Below are positions 50,094-61,880 of a DNA stretch of 64,000 nucleotides, piece after piece; position 1 is the first letter of the stretch; each line of letters starts with the position of its first letter. The notes below the pieces were generated by a model, which worked only from the letters and a program-made list of their open reading frames with translations, did not search any database and was not told where the DNA came from. The DNA is from Gorsachius magnificus (Eukaryota; Chordata; Aves; Pelecaniformes; Ardeidae), in the NCBI GenBank assembly GCA_034008185.1, contig CM067086.1:16777507-16841506 (forward strand). The letters run 5' to 3'. Both the position numbers and the translations under genes were made by a program.

Positions 50094-53000
50094 GAGGTCA
50101 AACAAAGTCCCTCTCTGGGGACCAGGCTGGGGTCACGTGGTCAACCAATTAGCCCCCTGGGGTTACTTCAGGTCAAAGTTCCTCTCTGGGGACCATGCTG
50201 GGGTCACCCGAGGTCAACCAATTAGCCCCAATGGGGTTACTTCAGGTCAAAGTCCCTCTCTGGGGACCAGGCTGGGGTCACCCGAGGTCACCAATTAGCC
50301 CACTGGGGTTACTTCAGGTCAAAGTCCCTCTCTGGGGACCAGGCTGGGGTCACCCGAGGTCAACAATTAGCCCACTGGGGTTACTTCAGGTCAAAGTCCC
50401 TCTCTGGGGACCAGGCTGGGGTCACCCGAGGTCAACCAATTAGCCCCTGGGGTTACTTCAGGTCAAAGTCCCTCTCTGGGGACCAGGCTGGGGTCACCTG
50501 AGGTCAACCAATTAGCCCCCTGGGGTTACTTCAGGTCAAAGTCCCTCTCTGGGGACCAGGCTGGGGTCACCTGAGGTCAACCAATTAGCCCACTGGGGTT
50601 ACTTCAGGTCAAAGTCCCTCTCTGGGGACCAGGCTGGGGTCACCTGAGGTCAACCAATTAGCCCCCTGGGGTTACTTCAGGTCAAAGTCCCTCTCTGGGG
50701 ACCAGGCTGGGGTCACCTGAGGTCAACCAATTAGCCCCCTGGGGTTACTTCAGGTCAAAGTCCCTCTCTGGGGACCAGGCTGGGGTCACCTGAGGTCAAC
50801 CAATTAGCCCCCTGGGGTTACTTCAGGTCAAAGTCCCTCTCTGGGGACCAGGCTGGGGTCACCTGAGGTCAACCAATTAGCCCCCTGGGGTTACTTCAGG
50901 TCAAAGTCCCTCTCTGGGGACCAGGCTGGGGTCACCCGAGGTCAACCAATTAGCCCCCTGGGGTTACTTCAGGTCAAAGTCCCTCTCTGGGGACCAGGGG
51001 TCACCCGAGGTCAACCAATTAGCCCCCTGGGGTTACTTCAGGTCAAAGTCCCTCTCTGGGGACCAGGTGGGGTCACCTGAGGTCAACCAATTAGCCCTGG
51101 GGTTACTTCAGGTCAAAGTCCCTCTCTGGGGACCAGGCTGGGGTCACCGAGGTCAACCAATTAGCCCCTGGGGTTACTTCAGGTCAAAGTCCCTCTTGGG
51201 GACCAGGCGGGTCACCTGAGGTCAACCAATTAGCCCCCTGGGTTACTTCAGGTCAAAGTCCCTCTCTGGGGACCAGGCTGGGGTCAGGACCGAGGTCAAC
51301 CAATTAGCCCACTGGGGTTACTTCAGGTCAAAGTCCCTCTCTGGGGACCAGGGTGGGGTCACCGAGGTCAACCAATTAGCCCCATGGGGTTACTTCAGGT
51401 CAAAGTCCCTCTCTGGGGACCAGGCTGGGGTCACCTGAGGTCAACCAATTAGCCCCTGGGGTTACTTCAGGTCAAAGTCCCTCTCTGGGGACCAGGCTGG
51501 GGTCACCGAGGTCAACCAATTAGCCCCTGGGGTTACTTCAGGTCAAAGTCCCTCTCTGGGGACCAGGCTGGGGTCACCAGGTCAACCAATTAGCCCTGGG
51601 GTTACTTCAGGTCAAAGTCCCTCTCTGGGACAGGCTGGGGTCACTGAGGTCAACCAATTAGCCCCTGGGGTTACTTCAGGTCAAGTCCCTCTCTGGACCA
51701 GGCTGGGGTCACTGAGGTCAACCAATTAGCCCACTGGGTTACTTCAGTCAAATCCCTCTCTGGGGACCAGGCTGGGGTCACCGAGGTCAACCAATTAGCC
51801 CCTGGGTTACTTCAGGTCAAAGTCCCTCTCTGGGGACCAGGCTGGGCACCCGAGGTCAACCAATTAGCCCACTGGGTTACTTAGGTCAAAGTCCCTCTCT
51901 GGGGACCAGGCTGGGGTCACCGAGGTCAACCAATTAGCCCCTGGGGTTACTTCAGGTAAAGTCCCTCTCGGGACCAGCTGGGGTCACTGAGGTCAACCAA
52001 TTAGCCCCTGGGGTTACTTCAGGTCAAAGTCCCTCTCTGGGACCAGGCTGGGGTCACCGAGGTCAACCAATTAGCCCCTGGGGTTACTTCAGGTCAAAGT
52101 CCTCTCTGGGGACCAGCTGGGGTCACTGAGGTCAACAATTACCCGGGGTTACTTCAGTCAAAGTCCCTCTCTGGGGACCAGCTGGGGTCACCTGAGGTCA
52201 ACCAATTAGCCCCTGGGGTTACTTCAGGTCAAAGTCCCTCTCTGGGGACCAGGCTGGGGTCACCTGAGGTCAACCAATTAGCCCACTGGGTTACTTCAGG
52301 TCAAAGTCCTCTCTGGGGACCAGGCTGGGGTCACACGAGGTCAACCAATTAGCCCCTGGGGTTACTTCAGGTCAAAGTCCCTCTCTGGGGACCAGGCTGG
52401 GGTCACCGAGGTCAACCATTAGCCCCTGGGGTTACTTCAGGTCAAAGTCCCTCTCTGGGACCAGCTGGGGTCACCCGAGGTCAACCAATTAGCCCTGGGT
52501 TACTTCAGGTCAAAGTCCTCTCTGGGGACCAGGCTGGGTCACGAGGTCAACCAATTAGCCACTGGGTTACTTCAGGTCAAAGTCCCTCTCTGGGGACCAG
52601 GCTGGGTCACCGAGGTCAACAATTAGCCCACTGGGGTTACTTCAACCCTCTCTGGACCAGCTGGGTACCGAGGCAACCATTAGCCCCTGGGTACTTAGGT
52701 CAATCCTCTCTGGGACAGGGGACCGTCACCAATTAGCCCCTGGTTCTTCAGTCAAAGTCCCTCTGGACAGGCGGGTCACGAGGTCACAATAGCCCCTGGG
52801 TACTTCAGTCAAAGTCCCTCTGGGACAGGGGCACCGAGGTCAACATGCCCCGGGGTATTCAGTCAAGCCTTCTGGACAGGTGGCACCGAGTCAACATTAG
52901 CCTGGTACTAGTCAAATCCTCTCGGGACCAGGCGGGGCCAGAGTCAACAATTAGCCCTGGGTTATTAGGTCAAGTCCCTCTCTGGGGACAGGCGGGTCAA

Positions 53001-54030
53001 GGTCACCAATTAGCCCCTGGGTTACTTAGGTCAAAGTCCCTCTCGGACAGCGGGGTACCGAGGTCAACCAATTAGCCCCTGGGTTACTTCAGGTCAAGTC
53101 CCTTTGGGGACCAGGCTGGCACCTGAGGTCAACCAATTAGCCACTGGGTTACTTCAGTCAAAGTCCCTCTCTGGGGACCAGGCGGGTCACCTGAGTCAAC
53201 CAATTAGCCCTGGGTTATTCAGGTCATCCCTCTTGGGACAGGTGGGGTCACCGAGGTCAACATTAGCCCATGGGGTTACTTCAGGTCAAAGTCCTCTCTG
53301 GGACCAGGCGGGGTCACCAATTAGCCCCTGGGGTTACTTCAGGTCAAAGTCCCTCTCTGGGGACCAGGCTGGTCACCGAGGTCAACCAATTAGCCCTGGG
53401 GTTACTTCAGGTCAAAGTCCCTCTCGGACCAGGTGGTCACCCAATTAGCCCCTGGGGTTACTTCAGGTCAAAGTCCCTCTTGGGACCAGGCTGGGTCACC
53501 GAGGTCAACCAATTAGCCCTGGGGTTACTTCAGTCAAGTCCCTTCTGGGGACCAGCTGGGGTCACCGAGGTCAACCAATTAGCCCCTGGGTTACTTCAGG
53601 TCAAAGTCCTCTCTGGACAGGCGGGTCACCGAGGTCAACCAATTAGCCCCTGGGTACTTCAGGTCAAAGTCCCTCTCTGGGGACCATGCTGGGGTCACCT
53701 GAGGTCAACCAATTAGCCCACTGGGGTTACTTCAGGTCAAAGTCCCTCTCTGGGGACCAGGCTGGGGTCACCGAGGTCAACCAATTCGCCCCCTGGGGTT
53801 ACTTCAGGTCAAAGTCCCTCTCTGGGGACCAGGCTGGGGTCACCCGAGGTCAACCAATTAGCCCCCTGGGGTTACTTCAGGTAATCCCTCTACCGAGGTC
53901 AACCAATTAGCCCCTGGGGTTACTTCAGGTCAAATTCCCTCTCTGGGGACCAGGCTGGGGTCACCTGAGGTCAACCAATTAGCCCCCTGGGGTCACCTGA
54001 GGTCAACGAATTAGCCCCCTGTTGTTACTG
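50094..54030. repeat. 73-bp tandem satellite/minisatellite array, ~54 copies
   Basis: The consensus unit is 73 bp. In one clean copy (50461-50533) it starts GGTCAAAGTCCCTCTCTGGG and passes through GACCAGGCTGGGGTCACCTG, AGGTCAACCAATTAGCCCCC and TGGGGTTACTTCA. Array length divided by unit length gives about 54 copies. Units at 50.1-51.0 kb and 53.65-54.0 kb are nearly identical, apart from C/T at the CCTGAG/CCCGAG position and 1-bp length changes at homopolymers. Units from about 51.0 to 53.6 kb carry rising numbers of small deletions, worst at 52.6-53.3 kb. Repeating ORFs appear because three 73-bp units, or 72-bp variants, keep frame, and they are not coding evidence. The last partial units at 53985-54030 are rearranged. 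The array lies upstream of the first BBOX1 exon found, inferred to be in an intron. Confidence 0.98.
50460..50506 (+). promoter_or_regulatory. Representative nuclear-receptor-like sites in the 73-bp unit (DR1 and DR4)
   Basis: One clean unit is marked as the example. AGGTCA (50460-50465), a single A, then AGTCCC (50467-50472) form a DR1-like element close to the HNF4-type core CAAAGTCC. GGGTCA (50491-50496), CCTG, then AGGTCA (50501-50506) form a perfect DR4 of the kind bound by RXR heterodimers with LXR, thyroid receptor or CAR. Both recur in nearly every intact unit. Binding is inferred from motif match only. Confidence 0.3.
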
Positions 54031-57000
54031 GAGTTGAAAGGGGACTTCATCTGATGTTGTCTCCCTCAGAACTGTATTATTGTTCATAGTGGAAATGTTA
54101 TGATTTAATATTTTCATCCTTTTTAATGCAAGCAAATTTCCATGCTCCCCCGCTCCCCAAGTCTCATCCAGACATTGCATGCTCCAGCATTTCACGTAGG
54201 AGGAGCAGATTTGTGACATTCTCTGACTTAGATTTCCCCCCACGTTCCGGAAATACATTGTTGTACATGATCAGCATGATCCAATGGAAAAAGCATCCAT
54301 TTCAGTTGAAAGTAGACCAGGGCCAAGAGTGTTCAAAAATTCTGTATGTACTGGAGTGTAGAATAATAGAGCCAGGTTTACAATAATTTTCAAGCGCTGT
54401 GAATTATGTGAAACTTTTTTTCCGTACTAAGAATGAGTTTTAACTTCTAACTAAAGGTTGCCCTTTCTGAAACTAAGGTCTTTTTATTTTTATGACCAAA
54501 GACAGACATATACAGGGAAGAACAAAGATTATGATACTCTGCATGGCTGAGTGCCAAATGGCTCTCTCTGAGACTGTGACTGGAGATATCCAGGACTTCC
54601 TCAGTGAACAACTATGGATTCTTCCTCTGCCATCTTTCCATTTCAAGCTCCTGAGTATTACCCATACAGCTCAAAAATGTGCACAAGCGACACAGAGTAT
54701 GTTAGAAGAAAATGGCTGACAGAACTTCTGGCAGAGCTTTGTGAAGAAGCTTCCTCAAGAACCTGAGGCCAGTGGTTTCAGTTTCCCTTGCCCATGTACA
54801 TGAAGCATTTTTCATCACACAGCACAGCTGGAGAGTTCTCTACTACCAAAGCTGCCTTGCACCTCCATAGGAGCGTTTCACTTGCTTGTAACTTGGGTAA
54901 ACTTTAACCATTTGGGCTGAGATTTTCCATGGCAGTATCTGCTGAAAATAATTTTGGGAGAGCTTCAACAACGGAAATGCTCCATCGGAAGCCTAGACCA
55001 GTGAAAAATGAGTAGTGTAGCCAAACCAAAATTTCTACATATGCTTAGAGGAAAGTTTCAGTGCTTTCATTCTTTCAAGTTTGGCAATTAAGTTGTTCAT
55101 GTGTTTGTTTGGAATGTACATTTGCCATTCCTGTCAAGTTTGGCCCATGCTTACAGCTTTGGAAAATACCACCTTGCAGATGCTCCACAGCCATTTTTTT
55201 TTCAGTTTGGCAGTGAAATTGTTCAAATCTTCTTTTCACACAGAGTACGCTCCAGACCTTGGGTGAGGGATATAGCAGGACCATTGCAAAACACAAGAGG
55301 AGGGAATTAATTTCCATGTAAATTTAGCAGACTCGCAGGAAACAAGGCCAAATAGAGCTGTGTGCTTCAAAAATTGTGTAATTCTAAGCTCAAACATCCA
55401 TTCCCCTGGGACTTCTTTCACCTGCCAATTTCAGAATATTCCAAAGTTTTAAAAGCAATATAATAATAATATGATCGTTCCTCCTCAAGTGATGGGACAT
55501 GTCACTGACTTCCCCAGTCTGACGTACAACTGAGCATCAGCTCAATATTCATACTTTCCTATTCCACACATAATTTTGCACAAACTCAAATCATGTTCAT
55601 AGCATACCAGTAGCATACAAGAGATTTAGAAAAACCTACTCATAGAGTCACTTGTCCATGTAGGGAAGCTAGGAAGAATCGGGATGCTGCAAGAAGAACC
55701 TCTTTGTTAACCATCCGTTTAAAACTACTCCAGCCAGCTATATTTTAAGATGTTCACAGACACTTGCAAAATCAAATTAATTTCCTTCAATAAAAGGCAG
55801 GGCTGTAGCCATTCATTAGTGCAGGCAAAAACACATAACAACTAAACCCTGTGATTCTTTATTTTGGCCTCAATATTCGTAGGCCAAGATCACTTTGTTA
55901 AAATAATCAAGACTATTTTTCCCCACATTTTTTCCACCCAGACTAATCCTGCCAGAACCAATTTTGCTAGACAACACTGAAAAAGACATCACCTAAGTCT
56001 TAATGGCTCCAGTGCATTCAGCCAAGAACTCAAGGGATCAGTAATGTAAACAGAAAGCAAAAAGGTAGGAAATTAATAATGAAGCCCAAAGCACAACTTC
56101 TCATGAGGACACTTTCTGGAGTCTTCCAGCTGTTAATGCAGTTAACTTGAATTTAATTTGTCTGTGCAGAGGACACTGGAATCCACAGTTGTGGGTCACA
56201 TTTGGTACTTCACAACTAATAGTGATTTTCTTCTGCAGCTGAAAGAGTTCCAGAGAAAAACATCCTAAAATACTGCATGGTGTCCCTGGACCACTGAACC
56301 CATCCTGGTCTTTTGTTTATTTGTTTATTCATGAGGATTTTAAAATAATACAGTGAGTTTAAAATAGCATGGGGTTTAAAGCCAAGTGAAATGGTTGCCC
56401 ATGCACCTGAAAGAAAACTGCTACAGGGACTCGGTAGTGATTTTATCATTACAAATTGCATTTGTAAGCATCATTGTTAGTACATTAAAACCAAAATGAC
56501 TACAGGTTTACTAGTGGAAATGAATCTTAGGTCAATATATACCTTTTATTAAGCTGCCTTGCTAGAAAGCACCATAAGTAATTGTTTCCTCCCTTGCATT
56601 TGCACTACCTCTTATCTATGTATATTTATGATAGCACAGACACACACCACACATACCAGTAGCTATAATATCGAAAGAGTAGTTGATAATAAGTGGTACT
56701 AGGATTTCCTCAGAAATATTTTTTTCTGTTTCTAAAGCTCTGGTTTTAATGCTTAAAACTTCAGCAAAACGTAATATTTTGGGCTTTGTTTTTTATGCCA
56801 AAGGTTCCTTTGTATTGACTTTATGAGGAGAACAGTCAGTCAAAAGGATTGGCTGTATCTTAGAACAAAACTGAGCACGGGAGTACACTTCTTGCTCATG
56901 TTTGAAAAAATTCCAGCAATGGCCCTAATTCCTCTAATTTTGGTGACTAAGGCAATGTCAGACATAGATTTTTGTGAATTCCCCACACACACACCTAAGC

Positions 57001-60000
57001 TTGTTGAAGTACAAGTCTACAAGGAGACATGGTAACAGACCTTTCTACAGCTTCAGAGCTGAAAGTGTCCCCACCGCTGTGCTGCCCAGGCAGCCGACCA
57101 CCCGCTGCAGGAGGTCGCCTGCAGATGCAGCGATCTGGGGAGAGAGACACAAAGGAAAGATGAGCTGAGCCATTCCCGTGCTCTCTGTTAGAGTCTGTGT
57201 CCCAGGCCCCAGAGGAGGAAAGATGTGAACTGAAGGGTGGGAGCAGCTGACAAGGAGGAGAAAGAGATGCATTGCCTGGGGAAAAACTCAGGGAAACTGA
57301 AGTGGGGACTGGGTGGTAGAAAGACGGTGGGTCTGGAGGCTGAATAAAAACTGCTGCAGAGGAAACTGGAGCCAAGTAAGGGGAGCTGGGGTACCCTCTT
57401 GGCAACAAGAGTTAATAGTTTAATGATAGAAGCCTGGCACCAGGAGCTGAAAGCAAAGCAAGAGGGCTCCAGAAGACACTGAGGCTCTTCTAAGTAATCA
57501 GACCGCAGACCATTTTTTCCTCCCTTTTGTATAAATGGCCAGAAGCTGCTAGCAGGTGCCTCGCACTGAGACATGATCAGCGACCCCTCTCACGTAATCT
57601 GGGGTGAAAACTCTCTGCCTCAGGAGCAGTGGGGTGTCTCAAGCAGAAGGTGCTGAGGGCAGGGATTGCCCAGGCCCACAGAGCCACCAGCTGCCAAGCT
57701 CCCGGTCTCTGCACAGCCGTACGCCCCAGCGCCAGCTGCTCGATGGACCTCTGCCCTGCTCCCGCCTCACACACCGCCTGCTACCACCTGAAACGTTCAC
57801 ACAGTGTATTTAATTCTAATTCACAGGAAAAAAAACCATTTGGTTGTTTAACAGAGAGCATGCAAGCCTTTTTAACACACACACCCACACATCCCCCTGA
57901 CAGTACTCTGTCCCCTCCACTGGTTTCAGATGGGCTGGCTGCAGTACCACAAAGCAGCAGTGTGCAACCACCGATTTCAGAGCTGTCAACTGCTGCAGCT
58001 CAGCTGATTTCAGAAGGAAAATAACCCTGGGGATTGTGATTCCCCAGGCTCTTTGGTAGCAACCTTGGGCCTTACCTATTTCAGACTTTTTGTGGCGTAT
58101 TAGCAATAGCACATGTCAATTTGCAGAATGAGGAAACGAGGTGTGGTTTGCTCACTTGATCTGAAAGGCAGTGCTGGTGGCAGATACAAAAGACCATTTG
58201 GACAGATACACCTAACCCTTCAAAGTTACTGTAACACACAAGAATAGATGTGGGGTAATTACTTTCTCTCCTGTACGAAAGACCTCTATCAGGTTTATAC
58301 TCCCTGAAATCAACACTGCCTGCCTCCTTGCTCTCTTCTCACTAATTTCCACTTGTAATATCTCATAAGTTGGCCAGTTTACCTTTTTGTATGCTCAAAT
58401 AAACACACACACACACATTCAAACTACAGGCATTGCACAGTAATGGATAAACGGACAAAGATGCTATTTCTTACTTTTTTATTTTTACAAATTTTGCATT
58501 GGTTCTACTTTTTTGCAAAACTTGAAACATTAAGTGTTTTAAGTTAGTGTCTTAAATGTTGAATCAGAGCTCTTATTCTTACACTAAAGACATATTTAGT
58601 CTGAAGCTGCTTATTCTTAAGAGAGTGCACAACAAAGCGTGAAAAGATTTTATGTATTTCATAGAATAATTATTTTGTTTAAATCACATCTGGCTAACTC
58701 GGTATTTTACCTAATATTCAGTTAACTTGTCCAATCATCAATCACAAAGATTACATACTAGAAATGAGACTATAAATATTTGAAAAATGCAGATGGCATC
58801 ATTTATAAAATACCTATACCTCTCTTTATTTCAATAGCCCTTCAATGGACAGGACCAATAAAAACTATTACATATTCCAAGCAGCTTTGAGAATGGGAGC
58901 TCTGGGGGATTTTTACTCAGTGACCAAGGGAAATGCTGCACTGCAAAGAAATGTAAAGAGCCAGGTTTGAGGGTTTTTTCCCCTCTCTCTAGCTATAGGT
59001 AGCAAGTACAAAATGCAACGTGCTCATAAAAAAGCGAACACAGACACTATATAGTTACAACAGTTTTCAACAGTTGCAAAGTCTGCGAATTTCCAACCAC
59101 TAGTATTCCTCTTCCCTTTGGCTAAGACTAGCTAGAGACTGTCCAAGAAACACAACGCACATACCCAAATATAAGCTATCCACACAGGCCACCTTTTATA
59201 CTCTACCCTGCATTTCAACAAAGCTGTAGTATGATTGACAAGCTGTTGAATTTCACAACATGTTCACAAAATGAAAAAAGTGCATTCCTTGAGGAGAGAT
59301 ATAATCTCACCTCATTAAATTCCTTTTTGAGACCACTCCATGGCCTGCTACTCACTGCTCCAGTGTGTTTAACTCAACATACATCCTTTCACAGACTTGA
59401 AAGATGGAGAAAAAATAAAATATGAATGTTTTGCTTTTTCTCTATTAAAAGTTATGAAATTAAAATAGCTTTAGGTACGCTGTGTGAACTTCCAAGACAG
59501 ACAAACTTAAGCTTCAGTGTTGGTGCAGGTAAATAACCATGTGAAAACTAAGGGAGCATTTAAGTTTCAACTTTTCCTTCCTAGTCTTTCTTGCTGTCTA
59601 ATAAATATTTTCCTAATCTTCCTTATATAAAATGAGGAGTAAAAGAATATTAGTATTTCAAGGAATAAACCAAAAGATTTTCCCCCTCTTTGGGAAATAA
59701 ATATATGCACCTGGAATTTAACTGGAGCTCCAGGAGCCCCAGGCTTCCCCGAGTACATGGACTGTAGAGTCGTCTTGTTCAAATTCCTGAATCCTACTCT
59801 GTTTACTAGAAGTTCCACCTAATATGGGATGCCCCTGCTGCAGCCAATGGACATGGGCTGTGGTGTTGGGGTGGTTTTGGCTTTTGTTGCAAAGATCTGC
59901 TTTGCTATAGCACTGCAAAACAGCTCACACTCAGGATACCTGTCCAGGACTGTCCTTCATTTTGGTATAACAAATCTGCCAAGCTTTATAGCTGACCCAT

Positions 60001-61089
60001 GGAGAAGATTCAAGGAACAACAACCCATCTGCTCTTCCTCCCAGTCAGACCCCCTGCAGTGGAGGCCATAATCTGGTCTCTCATCTCCAAATCTATGGAG
60101 CAGAGGGAGACAAAAGCTAAATTGAAAATGCTTCTGTAAGTATCGGCAAGATATTTTCTCTGTGTAAAAACTATTGATGATGTGAATCCTGCTAAGGTAC
60201 TGGGAATTTATCCTTTCCCAGACTGCAGTGTACTCAGGAGTCAAAACTGCCTACTGACTGAAGAGATGTTTAACCTTTACAGGACTGCTATGATGTGGAA
60301 ATTGCAAAATTTTAAGGAAACTGAACCATTCACTGATACTCTCCAGGCACCTAGTAAAACTGAGAAATAGTTCAAGTAAAGCAGCTGCTTAGGCTTTTTT
60401 TTTAGATGTTCAGCTACTTTGCATGAAAAAACTCCCAAACCAAACAAAGACGGAAAGTGGTAAATACAGTTAAACCCTGCCTGGCAAGGCTATAAACTCT
60501 GTCCTCGAAGTTCCAATTCTCTCACATTAATTCACTTCCACAGACAAGTGCAGACAACATCCTCAGTGGTTTGGGTTTGTTTCCTTTTAAAGGTGCAGAC
60601 TGGTACACAATTGCTTATAAATCCTACCTTATGTTTCAGAGAAGAAAGGTTCCAAGTTCCCAGCCCTTCCGTGGCATCTTGATGCAGCCAAAAGCTTAGT
60701 CTTTGAGCTACTGCAGGAGTAACTTTTTTCCCCTGACATTTGCCATTGTACTCTGTAATGACACTGTGGTAAAGGTGACAAAAGCTGAAAATGCATTGTG
60801 TACAGTTCCAAGTATTACTAATTTGGGGAACATATGGAACGCAGCAGCGTATCTGGGAGGAAAAAAAAAAATCCATTTTGGCTTGTAAAGTTAGTGCTAT
60901 TAAAAACATGCCCTTGCTTTATGTCTTAAAATCTTCCTTTTAATTTGAAACTTTTTATAGTTTGTCTGAGCTCAAATCTTTACCTGTTCTGAACAGCGTT
61001 AAGAAAATCTGTTCACGTATGTACACATGCATTTGTATAGTGACATACCTACCATGAACATGGAAAACAAACAGTTCCTTCTCTCTCTC
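54031..61089 (-). other. BBOX1: Upstream BBOX1 intron, part 2 (inferred)
   Basis: No exon recognised on either strand. I searched the minus strand for the Trp-Pro codon pair and the conserved WLRDNC and DWLKKRC blocks expected in the next BBOX1 exons and found no match in context. An AC microsatellite lies at 58402-58417. GC rises mildly at 57050-57800 with overlapping chance ORFs. Confidence 0.5.
58402..58417. repeat. (AC)n microsatellite
   Basis: About eight AC units. Confidence 0.9.
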
Positions 61090-61880
61090 CCCCCTCTGCC
61101 CCCAGCACTTGATTTCTTAGATGCGTTTAGGCCACTAATCATGTACAATTCTTTCCAATGAGCACTTTGTAGTCTTTCTTGATGTGTGGTGCTCAGAAAT
61201 GGTACACGCTACAGAAGCCTTACTCCATCAAATGGAGCAGAAGGACTACTTCACCTCTTCTGCAGGTTAGACTTCTCTTTGGACTCAGTTGAAAGCACCA
61301 TTTGCCTTGATCCCAAACCAGTCTGCCAGCATAGGGTCACATTCAGCTTGTGACCAGTACCAACGCCACCCAACGCAGGCCGTTATTTCCCTACCTTGCA
61401 CTTGAATGGCTGCCAAGCATCCTGCAGGAAACCCTGATGCAGTGACCATGGGAAATGGACTGCAGAGGGTGGCTTGGCTCACATGCTTTTACTGCATTGC
61501 TGCTGGAGACTGAGTATTAGGCTAGATGAACAAGTCACTCTACCCATTAAGCTTTTTTTATTTTTACCATTTCTCCTGTTTGTCAAGGTCATTTAGAATG
61601 GTAACTGTGGTCCTTCAAAACTCTTTTAGTCAACCCCTAGTTGGTGTCATCTGCAAATTTAATGTGGCTATTCCTCTCCATCACAGTCATTGATGAAAAT
61701 AAGGAACAGTACTGCATAAAGCACAGACCTTCGCAAAGCCTATCTTGATATATCATTCTGTCTTGATGATAAACCGTTACAGCTGCTCTTTGACTATTTT
61801 CTGACGATGACACATTGCCTTAGCACATTCATGAAAACTTCATGTGCAACAGGGTTAAATGCTTATATTTTCTTTACAAA
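61090..61880 (-). mobile_element. Ancient CR1-type LINE relic, inverted
   Basis: The plus strand shows, in order, degenerate landmarks of a reversed old CR1: GGTGTCATCTGCAAATTTAA, CAGTCATTGATGAAAATAAG, GGAACAGTACTGCATAAAGC, and further on TTCATGAAAACTTCATGTGC with GCAACAGGGTTAAATGC. Upstream, GTCAAGGTCATTTAGAATGG fits the same element. Divergence is high with many indels, so it is a fossil. Both boundaries are approximate, and the first ~300 bp are assigned less surely. Confidence 0.75.

Noticed and set aside
50195..53910. Several ORFs with repeated GLLQVKVPLWGPGWGHPRS-type peptides
   Set aside because: They are translations of the 73-bp satellite. Frames stay open only because the unit lacks stops in some phases, and they shift with each length variant.
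50094..54030. CRISPR-like regular array
   Set aside because: There are no variable spacers: the whole 73-bp unit repeats head to tail, in a vertebrate nuclear context.
57000..57135. Minus-strand exon candidate after a strong pyrimidine-rich acceptor (TCTCTCTCCCCAG)
   Set aside because: The peptide (IAASAGDLLQRVVGCLGS) matches no BBOX1 segment. A BBOX1 5' UTR exon cannot lie here if the N-terminal coding exons are still further upstream, and the donor is weak.
59718..60244. Minus-strand segments (FGDERPDYGLH, HWLQQGHP) as upstream BBOX1 exons
   Set aside because: Superficial similarity only: the conserved Trp-Pro-Asp and Trp-Leu-Lys-Lys blocks are missing and splice phases do not fit.
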